A stretch of DNA of 64,000 nt, taken from assembly GCA_900088475.1 (NCBI GenBank), contig FLMG01002540.1:1-64000 (forward strand), read 5' to 3'. The notes under the pieces were generated by a model that made no database searches, was not told where the DNA came from, and was given only the letters and a program-made list of their open reading frames with translations. Source of the stretch: Hyphochytrium catenoides (lineage: Eukaryota > Sar > Hyphochytriomycetes > Hyphochytriales > Hyphochytriaceae). Position 1 is the stretch's first letter, and each line of letters opens with the position of its first letter. The position numbers and the translations under genes are program-made. This document shows, one piece after another, positions 46,401 through 59,900 of this stretch.

Positions 46401-47120
46401 CTGACCTGATGAGTGGGAGATGATAAGGTTCCGCTGCAGCTCCGCCAGCTGTGAGATGACCACATAGACAAAAGGAACAGAGGGGAAAATCAGAATTTCC
46501 AAAGACTGTAGGACAAGAGATGCTATAGAGCTACAAGCTAAAGAAAGACCATGTAGAAGTGATTTCTCAGAATGCACAAGGAAAGGGGTTAAGGAAAAGA
46601 GGCTGAAGCGACGGAGCGACGGACAAAGCTGGCAAGACGAATCTAAGGAGAGGGGGGATCAAGACAAGAGACCAAGGGAGACAGGCAGTAAAGTATAGAC
46701 ATCTACTTAGACAAACCTTGTCTCTTGCAATGACGACATTGCTGAAAGACCCAAAGCCGGTATTGATGCCATATACCACTCGATTGCTCTGAAGAATCTC
46801 CTCGATAACCTTCCTGCTTGCCTCCACACGAATCTGACCATGAAAAGTGAGCTTTAAGGTTGTCTTCTCATAGCGTTTCTTGAAGTCTCTCTTCTCTTGG
46901 TCATTGCTTACTCCCGGACCCTCTCACCTCCTTCATTTGCTCCTTTCCGCACTGCCTCTATTCGTTTCTGCCTCCCAAATTGTCTCTAGATACTGTGTAG
47001 ATGTGTTTTTACCTCTGCTTCTGGACTAATCCTTAGCTTCACTGATCCAGTTGAGAGTAGGACCAGGTCCTCAGGGCTGAGGTTGTCCCCATCAAGTTCA
47101 ATGTACCTTACTTCCGACAT
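43467..47120 (-). CDS. HAL: Histidine ammonia-lyase (histidase)
   Basis: This enzyme converts L-histidine to urocanate and ammonia, the first step of histidine breakdown. Eleven exons: 47120-47013, 46833-46717, 46448-46406, 46256-46083, 45841-45701, 45528-45446, 45238-45056, 44849-44412, 44172-44053, 43893-43789 and 43577-43467. They give 540 residues with all phases matching, a normal eukaryotic or bacterial histidase length. Diagnostic blocks appear in order: [106 protein letters not shown] and [17 protein letters not shown]. Ala146-Ser147-Gly148 form the MIO prosthetic group; intron 4 interrupts the Gly codon. It is divergent from urocanate hydratase, the next enzyme of the pathway, across 1.25 kb. 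Confidence 0.97.
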
Positions 47121-48370
47121 TGCGCGTGTGACAAGATAGCTTTCACAAGAGAGAAAGCGGCAGGCGAGGATAAGGTTGAAAGGAGCGAAGGGAAGAGAGG
47201 ACAGCTGGAGAAAGCTAGCGTATTTGGGACAGGCTAAAGTAGCGTGGCGATGGCCATTGGCAACCTAGGAACAAAGATGTCAAGTGAAGAGAGCCACCGA
47301 ATGCTAGGCCGTTGTGTCCTTCCTTCTTCCCGCCAGCCCAGCCAGCGCTCGACAGCTACTAGTCCTAGTCCTTGCTTGGCATCGCAGCAGGATGCACCAG
47401 AAAGAGGCAGAGGCGGGGGCTAGCCGGAGAGGGCAGGGTTGGCCGCAGAGAGAGAGAGAGAGAGGAGGCAGTAGGAAGCGGGAGGAGACCGTAGCAGAAA
47501 GTTCCCCACCATAGAACTGCAGGGTGATTACCTTCCTCTCTCTTCGCTCTCTTCTTGTATCCCGCATATCTCTATTAACTCTAGCTCGATTGTATTGCGT
47601 ATAAAATCATTATATACCTAGATCTCATGTGAATCTGTCTCAATCCGGCCTATCTCTCGTGCTCTCGGTCACTGTACCTCGTCCCTCAGTTTGTCTACCC
47701 ACCAGAAAGACGAAAGCAACTTCAACTTGACAAGCATCAAGGTGATTACCATTACTCCTTGATTTCATGAAGGATCACTTTACAGATAATCTGACAGCTT
47801 TGATTCTATATGAGAACGATTATAAAGTGACTTAGATCCTTGTAGTAATCGCTATTGGTTGAGCGTAGCGATTATCAGCCGCAAGAGTCTGCTTCATTCT
47901 GATGTCCGAAGGCGATTACAAGGAGTTGTGAGGGACGAAAGAGAGAGAGAGACACAGAGACAGAGACAGAGAGGAGAGAGAGAGACAGAAGGAGACAGAG
48001 AGAGACAGAGACAGAGACAGAAAGAGAGAGAAAGAGAGAGTGAGAGACAGACAGCAGACCGACAGACAGCACAGACAGAGAGGAGACAGAGAAGAGTGAA
48101 AGGAAGAATGGGGAGGTGGGGAAAGAGAGAGAGGATGCGAGACAGAGGGTGAAAGAAAGAAGGTGTGGGCAAAGAGAGAGCTTGCAGCTTGTCAGAATTC
48201 CCAGGTCACTTGAGCCTTCAGAAATCTGTTTGTCGCTTCAGAAAGAGCCCCAAGCGAAAGTGATCTTCCATTGCTTCTCACTTTTCTTCCTTTCTCGTTG
48301 CCGTGAAAGGAAACTATTGACGGGATACTGTCAGTCGCTTGCCATCCTTCTTCTCTTTGAAAGCTAAGAG
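47121..48370. promoter_or_regulatory. Shared intergenic region of the histidine-degradation gene pair
   Basis: The start codons of histidine ammonia-lyase (-) and urocanate hydratase (+) face away from each other across 1,250 bases, so this stretch must contain both promoters. It holds a long polypurine tract at 47937-48110 and a short (GA)n run at 47449-47464. Several short ORFs here are low-complexity shadows. No TATA or known operator was recognised; co-regulation is inferred from layout and pathway. Confidence 0.6.
47937..48110 (+). repeat. GA/CAGA-rich polypurine tract
   Basis: Some 170 bases of the plus strand consist almost wholly of G, A and scattered C in GAGA and GACAGA units. The strand asymmetry is strong, which can favour triplex structure or GAGA-factor-like binding. 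It sits about 260-430 bases upstream of the urocanate hydratase start. Confidence 0.85.
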
Positions 48371-51300
48371 ATGGCTACTGCTACCACCACCACGACGATG
48401 ACACGCAGCCAGCTGGCTTCTCTGTCGGAGTTGCGGCGTCCTGACCTAAGTGTCTTGAGAAGGGGCCTTCCAAGCGATCTTCCTCCACCCCCACGCCTGG
48501 AGAATGAAGGGGATGTCCCGCATGCCCCTAGGAGACCTATCAAGCTTTCCAAAAAAGAGTTCAAGGTACTGCACGAAACAAGAAGAAGAGTAGCGTAGGC
48601 AGAGGAAAGAGGTTATATGGAAAGGGGCCCTAAGGAATCGCAAGCCTTCAGCGTGCCCGTAGGGAATAAGGAGAGCAAGATGGAGAGAGACATGAACGTG
48701 GGGAGCGAGGTACAGTCCTAAAGAGAGAAGAGATATTCGTCTACAGCGAAGAGACAAGAGTACGGGCGATGGACTGTGACTGCTTCTGGCGAGCTAAAGC
48801 TTGTTGGCCTTTGCCTTGCTATACGTTCAGCTTGCATTGAAGAATGCTCTTCGTTACTTCCCGGAGGAATGGCACCAGGAGCTCGCGCTGGAGTTTGCTG
48901 ACGAGCTGGAGAGATTCGGGCACATCTATATGCACAGGTCTGTTGGGATGGCTACTAGCGCATTATGAGGGTCAACATGGAAGGACGGCACTTTGTAACC
49001 TTAAGTAAGGGGTAAACGTCGATGGCAGAGAGGGTTAAGGGCCAGAGAGAGGCCAAACTGTAGGAAGAGCCCAGATGTACCACGGAGTGTAGTTCACGGT
49101 GCCCGCTTGGCATGGGCTGGTCTGTACAGGTTCCGCCCTCAGGAGTACGAGATGCGCGCCTATCCTATAGATCTATATCCGGCCAGAACCAGACAGGCAG
49201 CAGCCATAATGATGATGATTATGGTACGACGCTATGCTTCAGGTTCCCCTTTTTTGAACGTTACTCACGTGCTTCCTTTGGCGGTAACCTTAAGGTTGGA
49301 CACTCCAAAAATAACTTCTATCTTGTCGCGATATGTCTTCTTTGACCATGGGTGTGATCTACCTTGGCTGGAACCCAGCACTTGTTCTCTGTCATGTTCG
49401 CAAGTTCTGGATCCTTCTCACAGTCTTCCAAGAAACATTGGATCTTCAAGTCTAATATTATCGTAATGTCCCAGAACAACCTCGATCCTCGAGTTGCACA
49501 ATTTCCCCATGAGTTGATCACCTATGGAGGGAACGGATCCGTCTTTCAAAACTGGGCGCAATACTTGCTGACAATGAGGTTTCTTTCAGAGATGGAGGAG
49601 GACCAGACCCTGGTAATGTACTCAGGCCATCCGCTTGGGCTATTTCCCTCAACGCCGAATGGGCCCAGGTAGAATAATAGTCTTACACTTTCTCCCTGTC
49701 CTGACTCCCATTTGGGTCTACAAAGAGTATGCTTAACCCTATGCTAATGTCACTCCCTTGGACTGAATGTCTACATCTAGACGGCCGTTCACGGCCCGGC
49801 GTGATGCTTGCCCTCTTCAATGTACCGGTTTTTTATGACCCCTTACTGGCAGCTCAGGAGTTACTCTTTTTTAAATCTAAAGTCTTTCTTCTTCGTGCCT
49901 TCGTTAACGGCAATATATTATTCTCCCGCCCTTTACCTTGTAGGGTCGTGGTGACAAACGGCCTTGTAATCCCGAATTACTCTTCTCGAGAGATGTATGA
50001 GCGACTGTACGCCCTTGGTAATTCCCAGTATGGACAGATGACGGCAGGGAGCTATTGTTACATAGGTGAGTCATGAAACATGGGTGTCCTGCTAATAGGA
50101 CGGTGGATCATGACCATTTGGACGGTGGCAAGGGTGGAGAATTAGCTAAAATATGAGCTTTATTATCTTACTAAGCATTTTTTAGGTCCACAAGGCATTG
50201 TACATGGCACGACCATCACGGTACTGAACGCTGGTCGGAAATATCTGGGGGCAGAGGAGCTGGCAGGGGTGGTCTATGTCTCATCTGGTCTAGGAGGAAT
50301 GAGTGGTGCTCAGCCGAAAGCTGGCGTGATTGCGGGAATGATATCTGTTACTGCAGAGGTAGTGCTTCCTGCTTACTCCTCTACTTCTCTAAATCAGAGG
50401 AAGATGTGTCTTATCTGCGTCTTCGAGCCTTCATACCTGACAGTGACGTGACGCCGAAGCTCGTTCAGCCTTCTTCAGGCACTCACGCCTATCCGCACTA
50501 AGTGTCACACCTGATCCCTTTCACTAACCGCCTACAATTGATGTAAGTAACTCTCCGAGACCCTCCTCTCATACTCCTCCTGTAGGTTGATGAAGCTGCA
50601 GTGGTGAAGAGACACAATCAAGGCTGGGTCAATGAGGTTGTGCGGGGAGTTGACAAGTGCATAGATAGGATTCGACGGTGAGGAGTCTTCTTTCCTATCA
50701 TCTTTAGACAAACAAATGATCTTGCCCACCCCCTTGGCCTCCATTTGCTCATCCGTTGCTGCAGTGCAAGGGAAGAAAAGATATCCGTAAGCATCGCCTT
50801 CCATGGAAACGTGGTGGAGCTGTGGGAGAGGTAAGCTACCTTCCTGATCTGTCATCCGTCATGCTTTCCTTGGCGTTCTGTATCTGTTTGTTGCTATTAG
50901 TACTTTAGCTATCTTACTCTTTTCGATTGACACAATAGATGATGTTCGCTTAGAGATACTTCTATGTACTCTGCGGGTAAGACTGAAGTAGCTGCCACTT
51001 ACTAGGCTCGCGGAAAAAGCGGAGGAGGGAGAGATGCTAGTGGAGCTCGGCTCCGATCAGACTTCTCTACATAACCCCTACACAGGAGGATACTACCCTG
51101 TGCAACTTTCATTTGATGAGGCAAGAAGGATGATGGTAGAGGTAAGGTACCGACGTTGGATAGAGAGTGGATAACGGGAGGGCGGCATGTTGAGAGACAA
51201 GTGAGGAGCACTTTGTGGGGAAAGTAGGTGCGCGAAACTCGAACGAGAGAGAGTTGGTTTACTTCACCTGACATAGGTGAGCTAATGAAGGGATGGGTGC

Positions 51301-53767
51301 CTTGAATTGAACTATTGAGAAGGTGACTGACTTTGTCCTAGGATCCTCCCCAATTCAAAGAGCTTGTTCAGGAGTCGCTGAGACGACAAGTTACTGCCAT
51401 CAACAAGCTAGCCTCAAAGGTATCATCTCTTTCATTTTGATAATCCACTGTCAGTGTCTTAGCCATTTTCGACGTTGCATCATAGCTCACGCCCAATTCG
51501 GCTCACCCTGTCAAGTACTCATCTCCTTTGTCCCTTCTCTTATGTCCCGGTTTCGAAGGGTATGCGATTCTGGGACTACGGTAACTCTTTCCTGCTAGAG
51601 GCTAGTAGGGCTGGGGCGGATGTGCTTCGGAGTAAGGATCAGAAACCTGCGGAAGATGTAAGTCAATTGCCAAGCAGGGGGGCGGAGACAACTTCAAAAT
51701 AGAGTAGGAAATTTATTGAAGGAGATAAGTGAGTCTTCATGATCAAGGAGCGCTGGGTGGAGCCAAGTAAAGATGGCACACAATTGAGGGGAGCAAGAAC
51801 CGTGAGACCGTTGACGTCCTTGACACAGTTGTGTTTCTCATCCCATTACTTCTCTCGGCTTGTTGATAGGAGGATGCCACAGACGATCTTTTGTTTCGGT
51901 ACCCATCGTATGTCCAGGATATCATGGGAGACATATTCTCCTTAGGCTTTGGTCCGTTCCGATGGGTGTGCTGCTCAGGAGAAGAAGAAGGTGATAGGCC
52001 ATCGGCACTGCGAACGCCAAACATACCTTCGAACGCTTTCCACCTGTTGTTTAATGCGTCCTAAAGAGCTGGCGTAAAGAGCTGGCAGATTGCCGTCTTC
52101 GGGTATCAAGCTATCCTTTGCCCCGCCGATTGACTAACAGATATCTTGCCTTGAATATAGTTCAGCCCTAAACCTGTAACTGTGCTTGATCCAAAAGACG
52201 AAGCATTCTCACACTAATCGGACGCTTTCTTTGTGCCTTGCTCTAGATCTGAGACTGACGGATAGATTGGCAGAGGAAGTTCTAGTCCAGCTACTAGAAG
52301 CGGCGGACAACCGAGTTGCGGCTCAACTCAAAGATAATATCAAGTGGATTAGACAGGTTAGTTCCTTCCTGCTTCTTGTTTTCCTGGCCCTTGGATAAAG
52401 AGGAGGAACGAAGTGCCTGCGTCAGCGAAGAAAGCTACATATGTGTATTAAGTGAACAACAGCAGTAAGCACATAGGCCGAGATGGATTCCAATAGGCAT
52501 GGCGTACCAACTCGGTGATCAGTTACGGAAATAGAACTCAAGAAAGGAGAAACTTCACCTGTGTTTTCTATATCAGCTTCTTTCTCGAGGTGAACTCTTC
52601 CTTATCGTCGCCATTGATTGCCACTGGCAGGCGGAAGAGAACAAGTTGGTCGTGGGCTCGATGGCTAGAATCCTTTATGCGCATGCAGAAGGCCGGGTCA
52701 AGATTGCCCTTGCTATGAATGGAGCGATCCGCGAAGGAAGACTAAGGGGACCAGTGGTAAGGAGGCAGCTTTAAAGCACGATTTTTCGGCTGTTCCATAT
52801 TCTACTACTTTTGAAAAACAAGTCTAAAACGAGCGTTGGCCCGTCCCCAAGGTCCTGAGCCGTGACCATCATGATGTAAGTGGCACCGACAGTCCATTTC
52901 GAGAAACTTCGAATGTCTATGATGGCTCCGCCTTCTGCGCAGATATGGCGGTGCAGGTAAGGACCCAGCCTTTGCAGCCCCCGTTTCGTTTCTTGGCTCC
53001 CTCCATCCCTTTTTTTCCATGCCGTAGCCGTACAAGATCACCCCTCCTACCACCCTTTTCCTTCGCTAGGCATATGTATATCTCTCGAGCTAGCACTATT
53101 CAGTTTCAACCGCCAACCTTTCCTTGTGCTTTCCTGCTTCACAGAACTGCATCGGCGACGCATTTCGAGGGGCCACCTGGGTAGCATTGCATAATGGAGG
53201 AGGTGTCGGCTGGGGAGAGGTGAGATGCTAGAAGAGCCATACAAGACGGCGATCCTTCCTTCTTGCCTCAAATTAGCTAGTCTCTGATCCTCATCACTGT
53301 CAATGATCCCTGCAGAGTGACACATGTCTCCCCTCTACTTCTGCAACAACCCGTGGTGCATCAGTTATCTTTGCTTCGTCTTTTCGCTTGACTCTCCCAG
53401 ACTCTATGTGGTTCATCTGAAGCCCCTCCATCTTCTCAACCTTGGTAGGTCATGAATGGCGGTTTTGGCCTCGTTTTAGATGGCACCGAGGATGCTGGAA
53501 GGAGGGCGGAGTTAATGCTGGGCTGGGATGTTAACAACGGAGTTTGCAGGAGAGCATGGGCTAGAAATGAAAATGCTGAGGCAGCCATCAGGCGGGAAAT
53601 GGATAAAGACCCGAAAGTAAGATCATCAGGGCCCAAGTTTCTGTTTTATTGCTCTCCATCCCCTAACTGCAACGCGCCATTTCAATGGTAAACAGCTTCG
53701 CGTTACACTTCCTGTCCACGCCAGTCGTGATTTATTGGACTCAGTGGTCGCAAAAAAGTTTGAGTAG
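48371..53767 (+). CDS. UROC1: Urocanate hydratase (urocanase)
   Basis: This enzyme converts urocanate to imidazolone propionate using tightly bound NAD, the second step of histidine breakdown. Eighteen exons: 48371-48565, 48831-48937, 49130-49223, 49475-49668, 49944-50065, 50186-50358, 50586-50677, 50765-50830, 51006-51141, 51342-51419, 51559-51657, 51870-51990, 52247-52356, 52631-52756, 52852-52956, 53145-53219, 53449-53616 and 53696-53767. They give 710 residues, slightly longer than human UROC1. Family blocks include ITYGGNGSVFQNWAQYLLTM, GSYCYIGPQGIVHGTT, SSGLGGMSGAQPKAGV (NAD-binding), LGSDQTSLHNPYTGGYYPVQ, SYVQDIMGDIFSLGFGPFRW followed by VCCSG (catalytic Cys near 486), SRDHHDVSGTDSPFRET and WVALHNGGGVGWGE. 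The start has a Thr-rich leader (MATATTTTTMTRSQL). The C-terminus after DPK continues with LRVTLPVHASRDLLDSVVAK. The gene is divergent from histidine ammonia-lyase and convergent with the Furry homologue. Confidence 0.97.
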
Positions 53768-53913
53768 TCATTTTTCGGTTTGAACCATATCCATCGATAG
53801 CATGGTCTTCATCTGCAGATCGAGCAGAAGCCCGATAATGGCTGCTGATTCTCTGGAGTTAACCTTACCAGGATACGCTTTTTATCAATTGGAGGCAGAA
53901 TAGCCTTCCATAA

Positions 53914-56900
53914 TTAACTACTCAGAGTTGCTGGATTGTCTGGACCAATACCTTTGTCAACCACATTAGGAATTGGATTGGAGCGCAGGGCCGCCTCTAA
54001 GAGATTTATACACAGCTCCTGGTTATCGCTGCATTGCGATAGCTTCACTACCGAGCTAAAGATGGAGTCATTTCCCTCTTTTGTTAAAGGAGAAGTGGAC
54101 CTAAGGAGAAGGTTTGAGGTTGGGAGTGGGGCATTATTAGGGGAAATTCCGGGCCTAACATGTCAGAGAGGAAGAATAGCGCCAGGAGTTGTATGCGGTA
54201 CCAAGAGCTAGACGGTAGTACTAGCTTGCGACAGAAAGTCTTCATGAGAAAAACCTGAAGCCTAGAGCACAAAGTTAGCCTCTTCCTCACCAGTTGACAT
54301 GAAGTAAGAGCTCTCTTGCAATGCGCAACGTGTACTTCGATGGAAAGGCACATTCGCCACGTAAGCGATTGTCTAGAAACTAGTTGTGTCAGGTTTGAGG
54401 GACGGAGTGAGATACTTGACCACATTCACAGCAGCATACTCTCAGTTTACCTCGAACACCATGGTATGGTCGTCAACGTCCAGAATTTCCATCATCTTTT
54501 GTGCTAATGATGAAAGGAACTGCCCCGACTCCTGGAACTTGCGGTCGATTACTCCCTGGAACACAGCGCCTAGTGGCTCGCAGCCTTGTTGGAGGCAGGC
54601 AGATCGGAAGGCGGCGGTTTCCTGTAGTTCGCAAACCCGAGGAACGAACGTTATAAATGACGCTCAAAGGGCAAGTGGCAATGAGCACCAACGACCTCTC
54701 AAGCCATCACCAGCGATTCATCAAATTGTTTCCACCTTCCAATGACAAGCCAATGAGCTGAGATGGACCCCAAAGACGAATCAACGGTACAGCGAGGCAT
54801 TGCCATCAACAAAGACTAAGACTTGTCCTCCACAATGAGCACACTGTTGCGGAGAATCCCGGACCAAGAGCAATGCGGTAATGGGTTATTACCTGTAAAA
54901 AAGCTGAGCACTGCTGCTCCTCATAATCCGGCGCAGATGGTAGTCGAAACAGCTGATCCATCTTCTGAAGAAAACGTGGGAGAACACCCAGGACATTTAA
55001 AACAAAGGCGCCCGTGGGAGTCTCCATGGCTGGGTAAATCACCTCGGAAAGGTGCGGAAGGCGTAAGAACCTGGTTCGTAGCCAAACAACGGCAAAGTCT
55101 TGTTAGCGTTATGAACGAGCTAAAGGGCATAGGGACTCAGGTTCTTACAGCTCCAACAGCTCATGGGCAGTATCCTGAGTAGCTCTAAAGTCAAGGCCAA
55201 GTAACACGCGAGGGAGGAGAGACGAATCTTCGGAGGCCCAACCATTCGGACGACACGAAAGTACAACGTCTAGCGCCAATTCTTCCTCATGCCCTTCAAG
55301 CTTCTGAAGGATGAGGCTGACAAGCTTTAGACTTAGAGCAAACAGTGAGGCCAACGCTTCCCCTTCCCCTGGCTGTGCCTCTACAACACTAGCTGATGAG
55401 GAGCCAAGCAGGGCGACCGCGGCCCACAAGATCTTTGGGAAGACAAGAATGGAGGAAGACTGCATGGCCGTCACCATTTCCTGCAGAGTGAGAATTATGT
55501 CCTCTACCTCTTGCTCGTCGACGACATCATAGCTAATGGCCTGCAACTCTGAAGTCAGCAAACGAAGCTGAAGTACCATATAGATAGAGAACAAAAAAAG
55601 CACCCAGAAGTGGCAGTATGCGCAAAACCTGGTATGATGTAAATGAATAAGCAAAGAGGAAACCGACCTGCTGCAGGCTCTTGAGAAGCCTATCACAATG
55701 TGCGGGGTTGAACTCAGGTTTCAGACTCCTGTAGATCCGTAAGTTTGACCTTTGCAGTATTCTTAACTCTTTGTCTTTGTAAGATCCTGTCCCTAGATGA
55801 GCTCCTCCTTCAGAAAGAAACCACTGCGAGACATCGTGTGCCCAAAGCTGGACAATTTCCTTATTCTAAGATGAAAGATGGCTTAGTTGGGCATATGTCA
55901 TAGGACACTGTAGAAAGAGCAATGGTTCTTTCTCTTGGCAGGAAAGGAAGAGTGGCACATTACCCAGGCCATCAATTCCTTGATATTGCGAATAAAGCCA
56001 TCCACCGTCATCTCCTTCAAGGTCTCGACTACATCACTAAGTGAAGCCTCTTGCGCTAACAAGGAGAAAGAGATAGGGGTTTAGTACGTCAGGATTACGG
56101 TGAGTTACTTGAAGGAGTGCCACGCCTGGCGCAAGCGCAAGCCAAAGTAAAGCAGCGAAAGCAGTACTGGTCTTCTGTCACATTTTCTCCGAGCTGAGAT
56201 CTCCATCATCTATTCTCTATAAGCTCGGAGAGAGGTCTAATCTGTTTCTCCTACCTCTAGCCTTATTTCTTTCGATTGATTTCCGCGCCCGCGGCCTCCC
56301 GGTGTGCTCATACTCCTGTGGAAATTTGCACATGCTGTATAGCAGGTACCCAGCACAGGTATGGCAGTGCTGGATGAGGAGTTCCCGCACTACGGATGAA
56401 TGGATCATGCTGTAAACATGCTGGTTTCCCTGCGTGAGGTAGAGGCGCAAGGGTTACGTCGGCAGACTGATACTAGGAACAAAGACTGAGCTCTCGTCCT
56501 TGGGGTGGTAGGTTGAATCAAAGAGCTCTGCTTTAAGGACTAGATTTTATGCCCGCGAGAGCGTTGGAGGAACATATTGCAAAGAGCTCAAGACTATAGC
56601 GCATATACAATAAAGGAGCGATTCACCCGCCGCAGTCCGGGATAACATTCCCTAAAGAGATGACGTGGTTTTGGTACCTGGTCTGCTGGTTCCACAAGCG
56701 ATAGACTCATTGCGCAGCAATGTAAAAGGTAGATACACCATTGCGCGAAGGCTTGGGGATGATTTAGTGAGTGGCTAGCAAGCTCACTGAGAAGGAGGGT
56801 TGCAATGCAAATGTCCTAGTCAACCCAAACATTAGAGAGAACAGTAATCGACCCAATGATAACGGCTGTTCCATTCTCAGACTTACTTCTCCTAACGTTG

Positions 56901-59900
56901 GAGCTCCTCCAGGCAATCCTAGACATGTAGAATGAGCTCTTGACTGGAAGCAAAGAAAACTCATCCCATATTCTTACTCCTCTCCCAAAGTAATAGCAGT
57001 GGAGGAGAGTATGACTTGAAAGTACTAATAGAAACCAGCTACGAATATGATTTGAAAGTACAAACAGAAGCCAGCTTCGAAAGAGAGCATTGAAAACAAT
57101 TCATACCATGATGTTCCTCCGAAACACTATTTTGAGATGAATGAGACCGGCCCTTCTCCCTGGCAGGGTCAAATTGGTTCGACTCGACTAGAGGCCGCAC
57201 CAGGGCTGTCGAAAATAGGGAGATGGCGAGTTGAGTGTGAGGCTAATGAAAGGACGGACCAGAGCACAAAACGATTCTCGAATGAACCAGTAAGCAGTGG
57301 ACACGATGAATCTGTTCACTCCTGCCAAGTATAGGTAAAGGACCGTAGATTAAACCTCAGGGGGAGGACTAGAGCAACTTAGCCAACTCTAGAGGATACC
57401 TGCCGCCATTGATCTTGGTAATAGTGGAGATAGTGCAGTCTCCAACACAATGTCCAGTGCTCTTTCCGTCTGACCTATCCACCATAAGATGACCTTTCCT
57501 ACCCCGAGGGATCTCAATAAAGTCGAAGTCGAAGGGATTTGCAGTGACAATGTGCTCCGCAGCTGAGAGTGGATCTTCTGTTGAATATACAGAAAGATCA
57601 TGGCTGTATTTGCCCCTCTCTCTTCCTGCGCTAATGCTCTCCAAAGAGCACAAAGAGGAAGGGCGAAATCTTCTTGTGACTGCTCCAAAAATGACCCTGT
57701 GACTTCAAAAAGGAGCTCAAGAAGAGCTCCCTTGTCTGCTTCCCCTTTGTCTCGATTACATGCATCTTTTTCTTCTTCCGTTACCTCTGTGACCAAGGTA
57801 ATGTTTGAGACCCAGGGAACCATTGCAACCATCATACGGCGTACTGAGGGAGTTGGGAGGTACTTGAGACAAGAGAAAACATTTGTGACCAGGGCTAGGC
57901 TTTCATCTGGAAATACCTCCGCAATGTCGGATGAGGCCATAGCCTAAGGAGCATCAGTAGAGTCAGACAAAGCAGACAGCGATATTAAATTCATGTAGCG
58001 AATACTAACGGGTTCCATGAGACATAATGCGACGGTAAAAAGCTCACGAAGCGAGTGAGTTTGAAAGGACCCCAACGATGCCTCACTGAAGGCAAGAACT
58101 ACCTGAGTACGGCTTAGTAGGAGATCCTGTAGCAATAGGCACTGTGCACTGTCTGGAATGACCTCAGGGAGCTTTGGAGAGATGTGTCCTATTCCATGCG
58201 CTATTAAAGTAAGAGCGCCTTGAAAAGAGGAGGAACTAACATGCACAAACCTTCCATTAGCGACGAAGTCCGGCAGCCCTTACTCTTCCTCGCCCTTAAC
58301 ACCTTCATCACTCTCAAGGCAGCATTCCGCAGTTGCTCTCTGCCCTCGCCAGCGTAGTAGATAGAGGAATGAAGAAGAGCTGGGACTGCCAGGGGGACAT
58401 CAAGAATTCGATCCTCTAATTGAGTGATGAGCTCCGAGAGGACAACGTAATATTTCTCTTCGACTATGGAATCTGGCGATACATCGGGGGCAGCAGAGGA
58501 AAAGGACCGTCATATAGAGTAAACCGAGAGCTACTGAAACGGGATGATCAATGTCAGAGAAAGGCCGCCTCTAATATGGCGATTATGCAAGAAGAGTTCA
58601 CCCTTTTGAGCATACGAGACCTGACTTCAGTTAGGTAAGCTAAATTTGAACACGTACCATGTGTGACCAAGGCTTCGGGATTAATGACAGGACGGGTACG
58701 ATAAATGACAGTCGGTATTGCCATCTTATTGTTCAAAAGGAGATGCTTCAAACCTTTGGGAGCAAAGAGACTTTAAGGTGAGGCCCTACTTCATCGTAAG
58801 ATGGTTTGTCAGCCAAACATATACAACACTGAATGAACGAAGATCGCGAGGATGAGGTATATATTTCTTCTGTTTCCAAAACAGAAGCAAGAATTATCCC
58901 TTGGCTTATATATTTGTCCCTTCACGCACCTAAGCAGGCCGCAATGTGTAGATGCTCTTCTAAGATAGTCCTTGACCCTTCGCTGCTCCTAGAAGTCACT
59001 TCAAATATCATATCTATCCAAGTTAAGGCAGGGCTGTTCGTGTCAAAACCTGCCTCCTCGCATTTCTCTTTCGCACTTAGAGGTATGCGCAAGAGAAAAG
59101 AGAGGGCAGATGATGAGCATAGAGCCAAAGCAGCACTTCTTCTTTCCCTTCGTAGTGCCTCCTCATCTTTCCCGGTGGAACTTGCGGAGTCTGACGCCGG
59201 AAAGACGACTCCAAGTGCTTGTTTCAGCGACGATCCAAGGTCAACCTTGTCTGTATGAGACGTTAGGAGGATGAACAACAGTCAGGCTTCTGAATGATAC
59301 AGACGATGAAGTAGGTTGAGATGCGATAGTATCATAGTATCGACCTAAAGTTGGCGAGAAATGTTTGGGTTGGTTATGAGCGTAAAGATATCTTTCGTGA
59401 TTACCTAGTCTTGGGCAGTCTCCAACTCTCTTGACCTCGCATGGTCCAAAGGATGCTATCTCCATGATAGAGAATTTGGATTCCCGCAGGTCTCCGCACC
59501 AAGAGACCAGGGTCTCCAACCAGAGCTGTTTTAGGTCCTGTTCCACTTTAAAGTGTTCACCTAAGAAGAGACGAATAGGTAAAGAGAAGAGCACGTTGGT
59601 ATAGCACCCGGAAAGTACTGAATATCGTTTTGGATCATTGACCTGATAAGGTATGGAGCACCACGCTTGTCAACAGACTGCAATAGTCGATCACCATGCG
59701 ACACAAGAGGGGTGAGAAAGGATGGTTCTGAATATCTTTCTTATTGCGCGGGAGCTCCTGTCTCGCTCGCTTCATGTAGGCTAGGACGCGTTCCCTAGTC
59801 GTACGTAGCTCCCTGCTCGACAAGGAAATAAAGAAGTAAGATATCGATTCTTACATTCTTAGGGCAAGATGGATTCACAAGGGTCAGTAACAAAGTAAGC

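Noticed and set aside
47859-48172. Several long low-complexity ORFs on both strands (Arg/Glu-rich or Leu/Ser-rich)
   Set aside because: They are translations of the GA/CAGA repeat and not real proteins.
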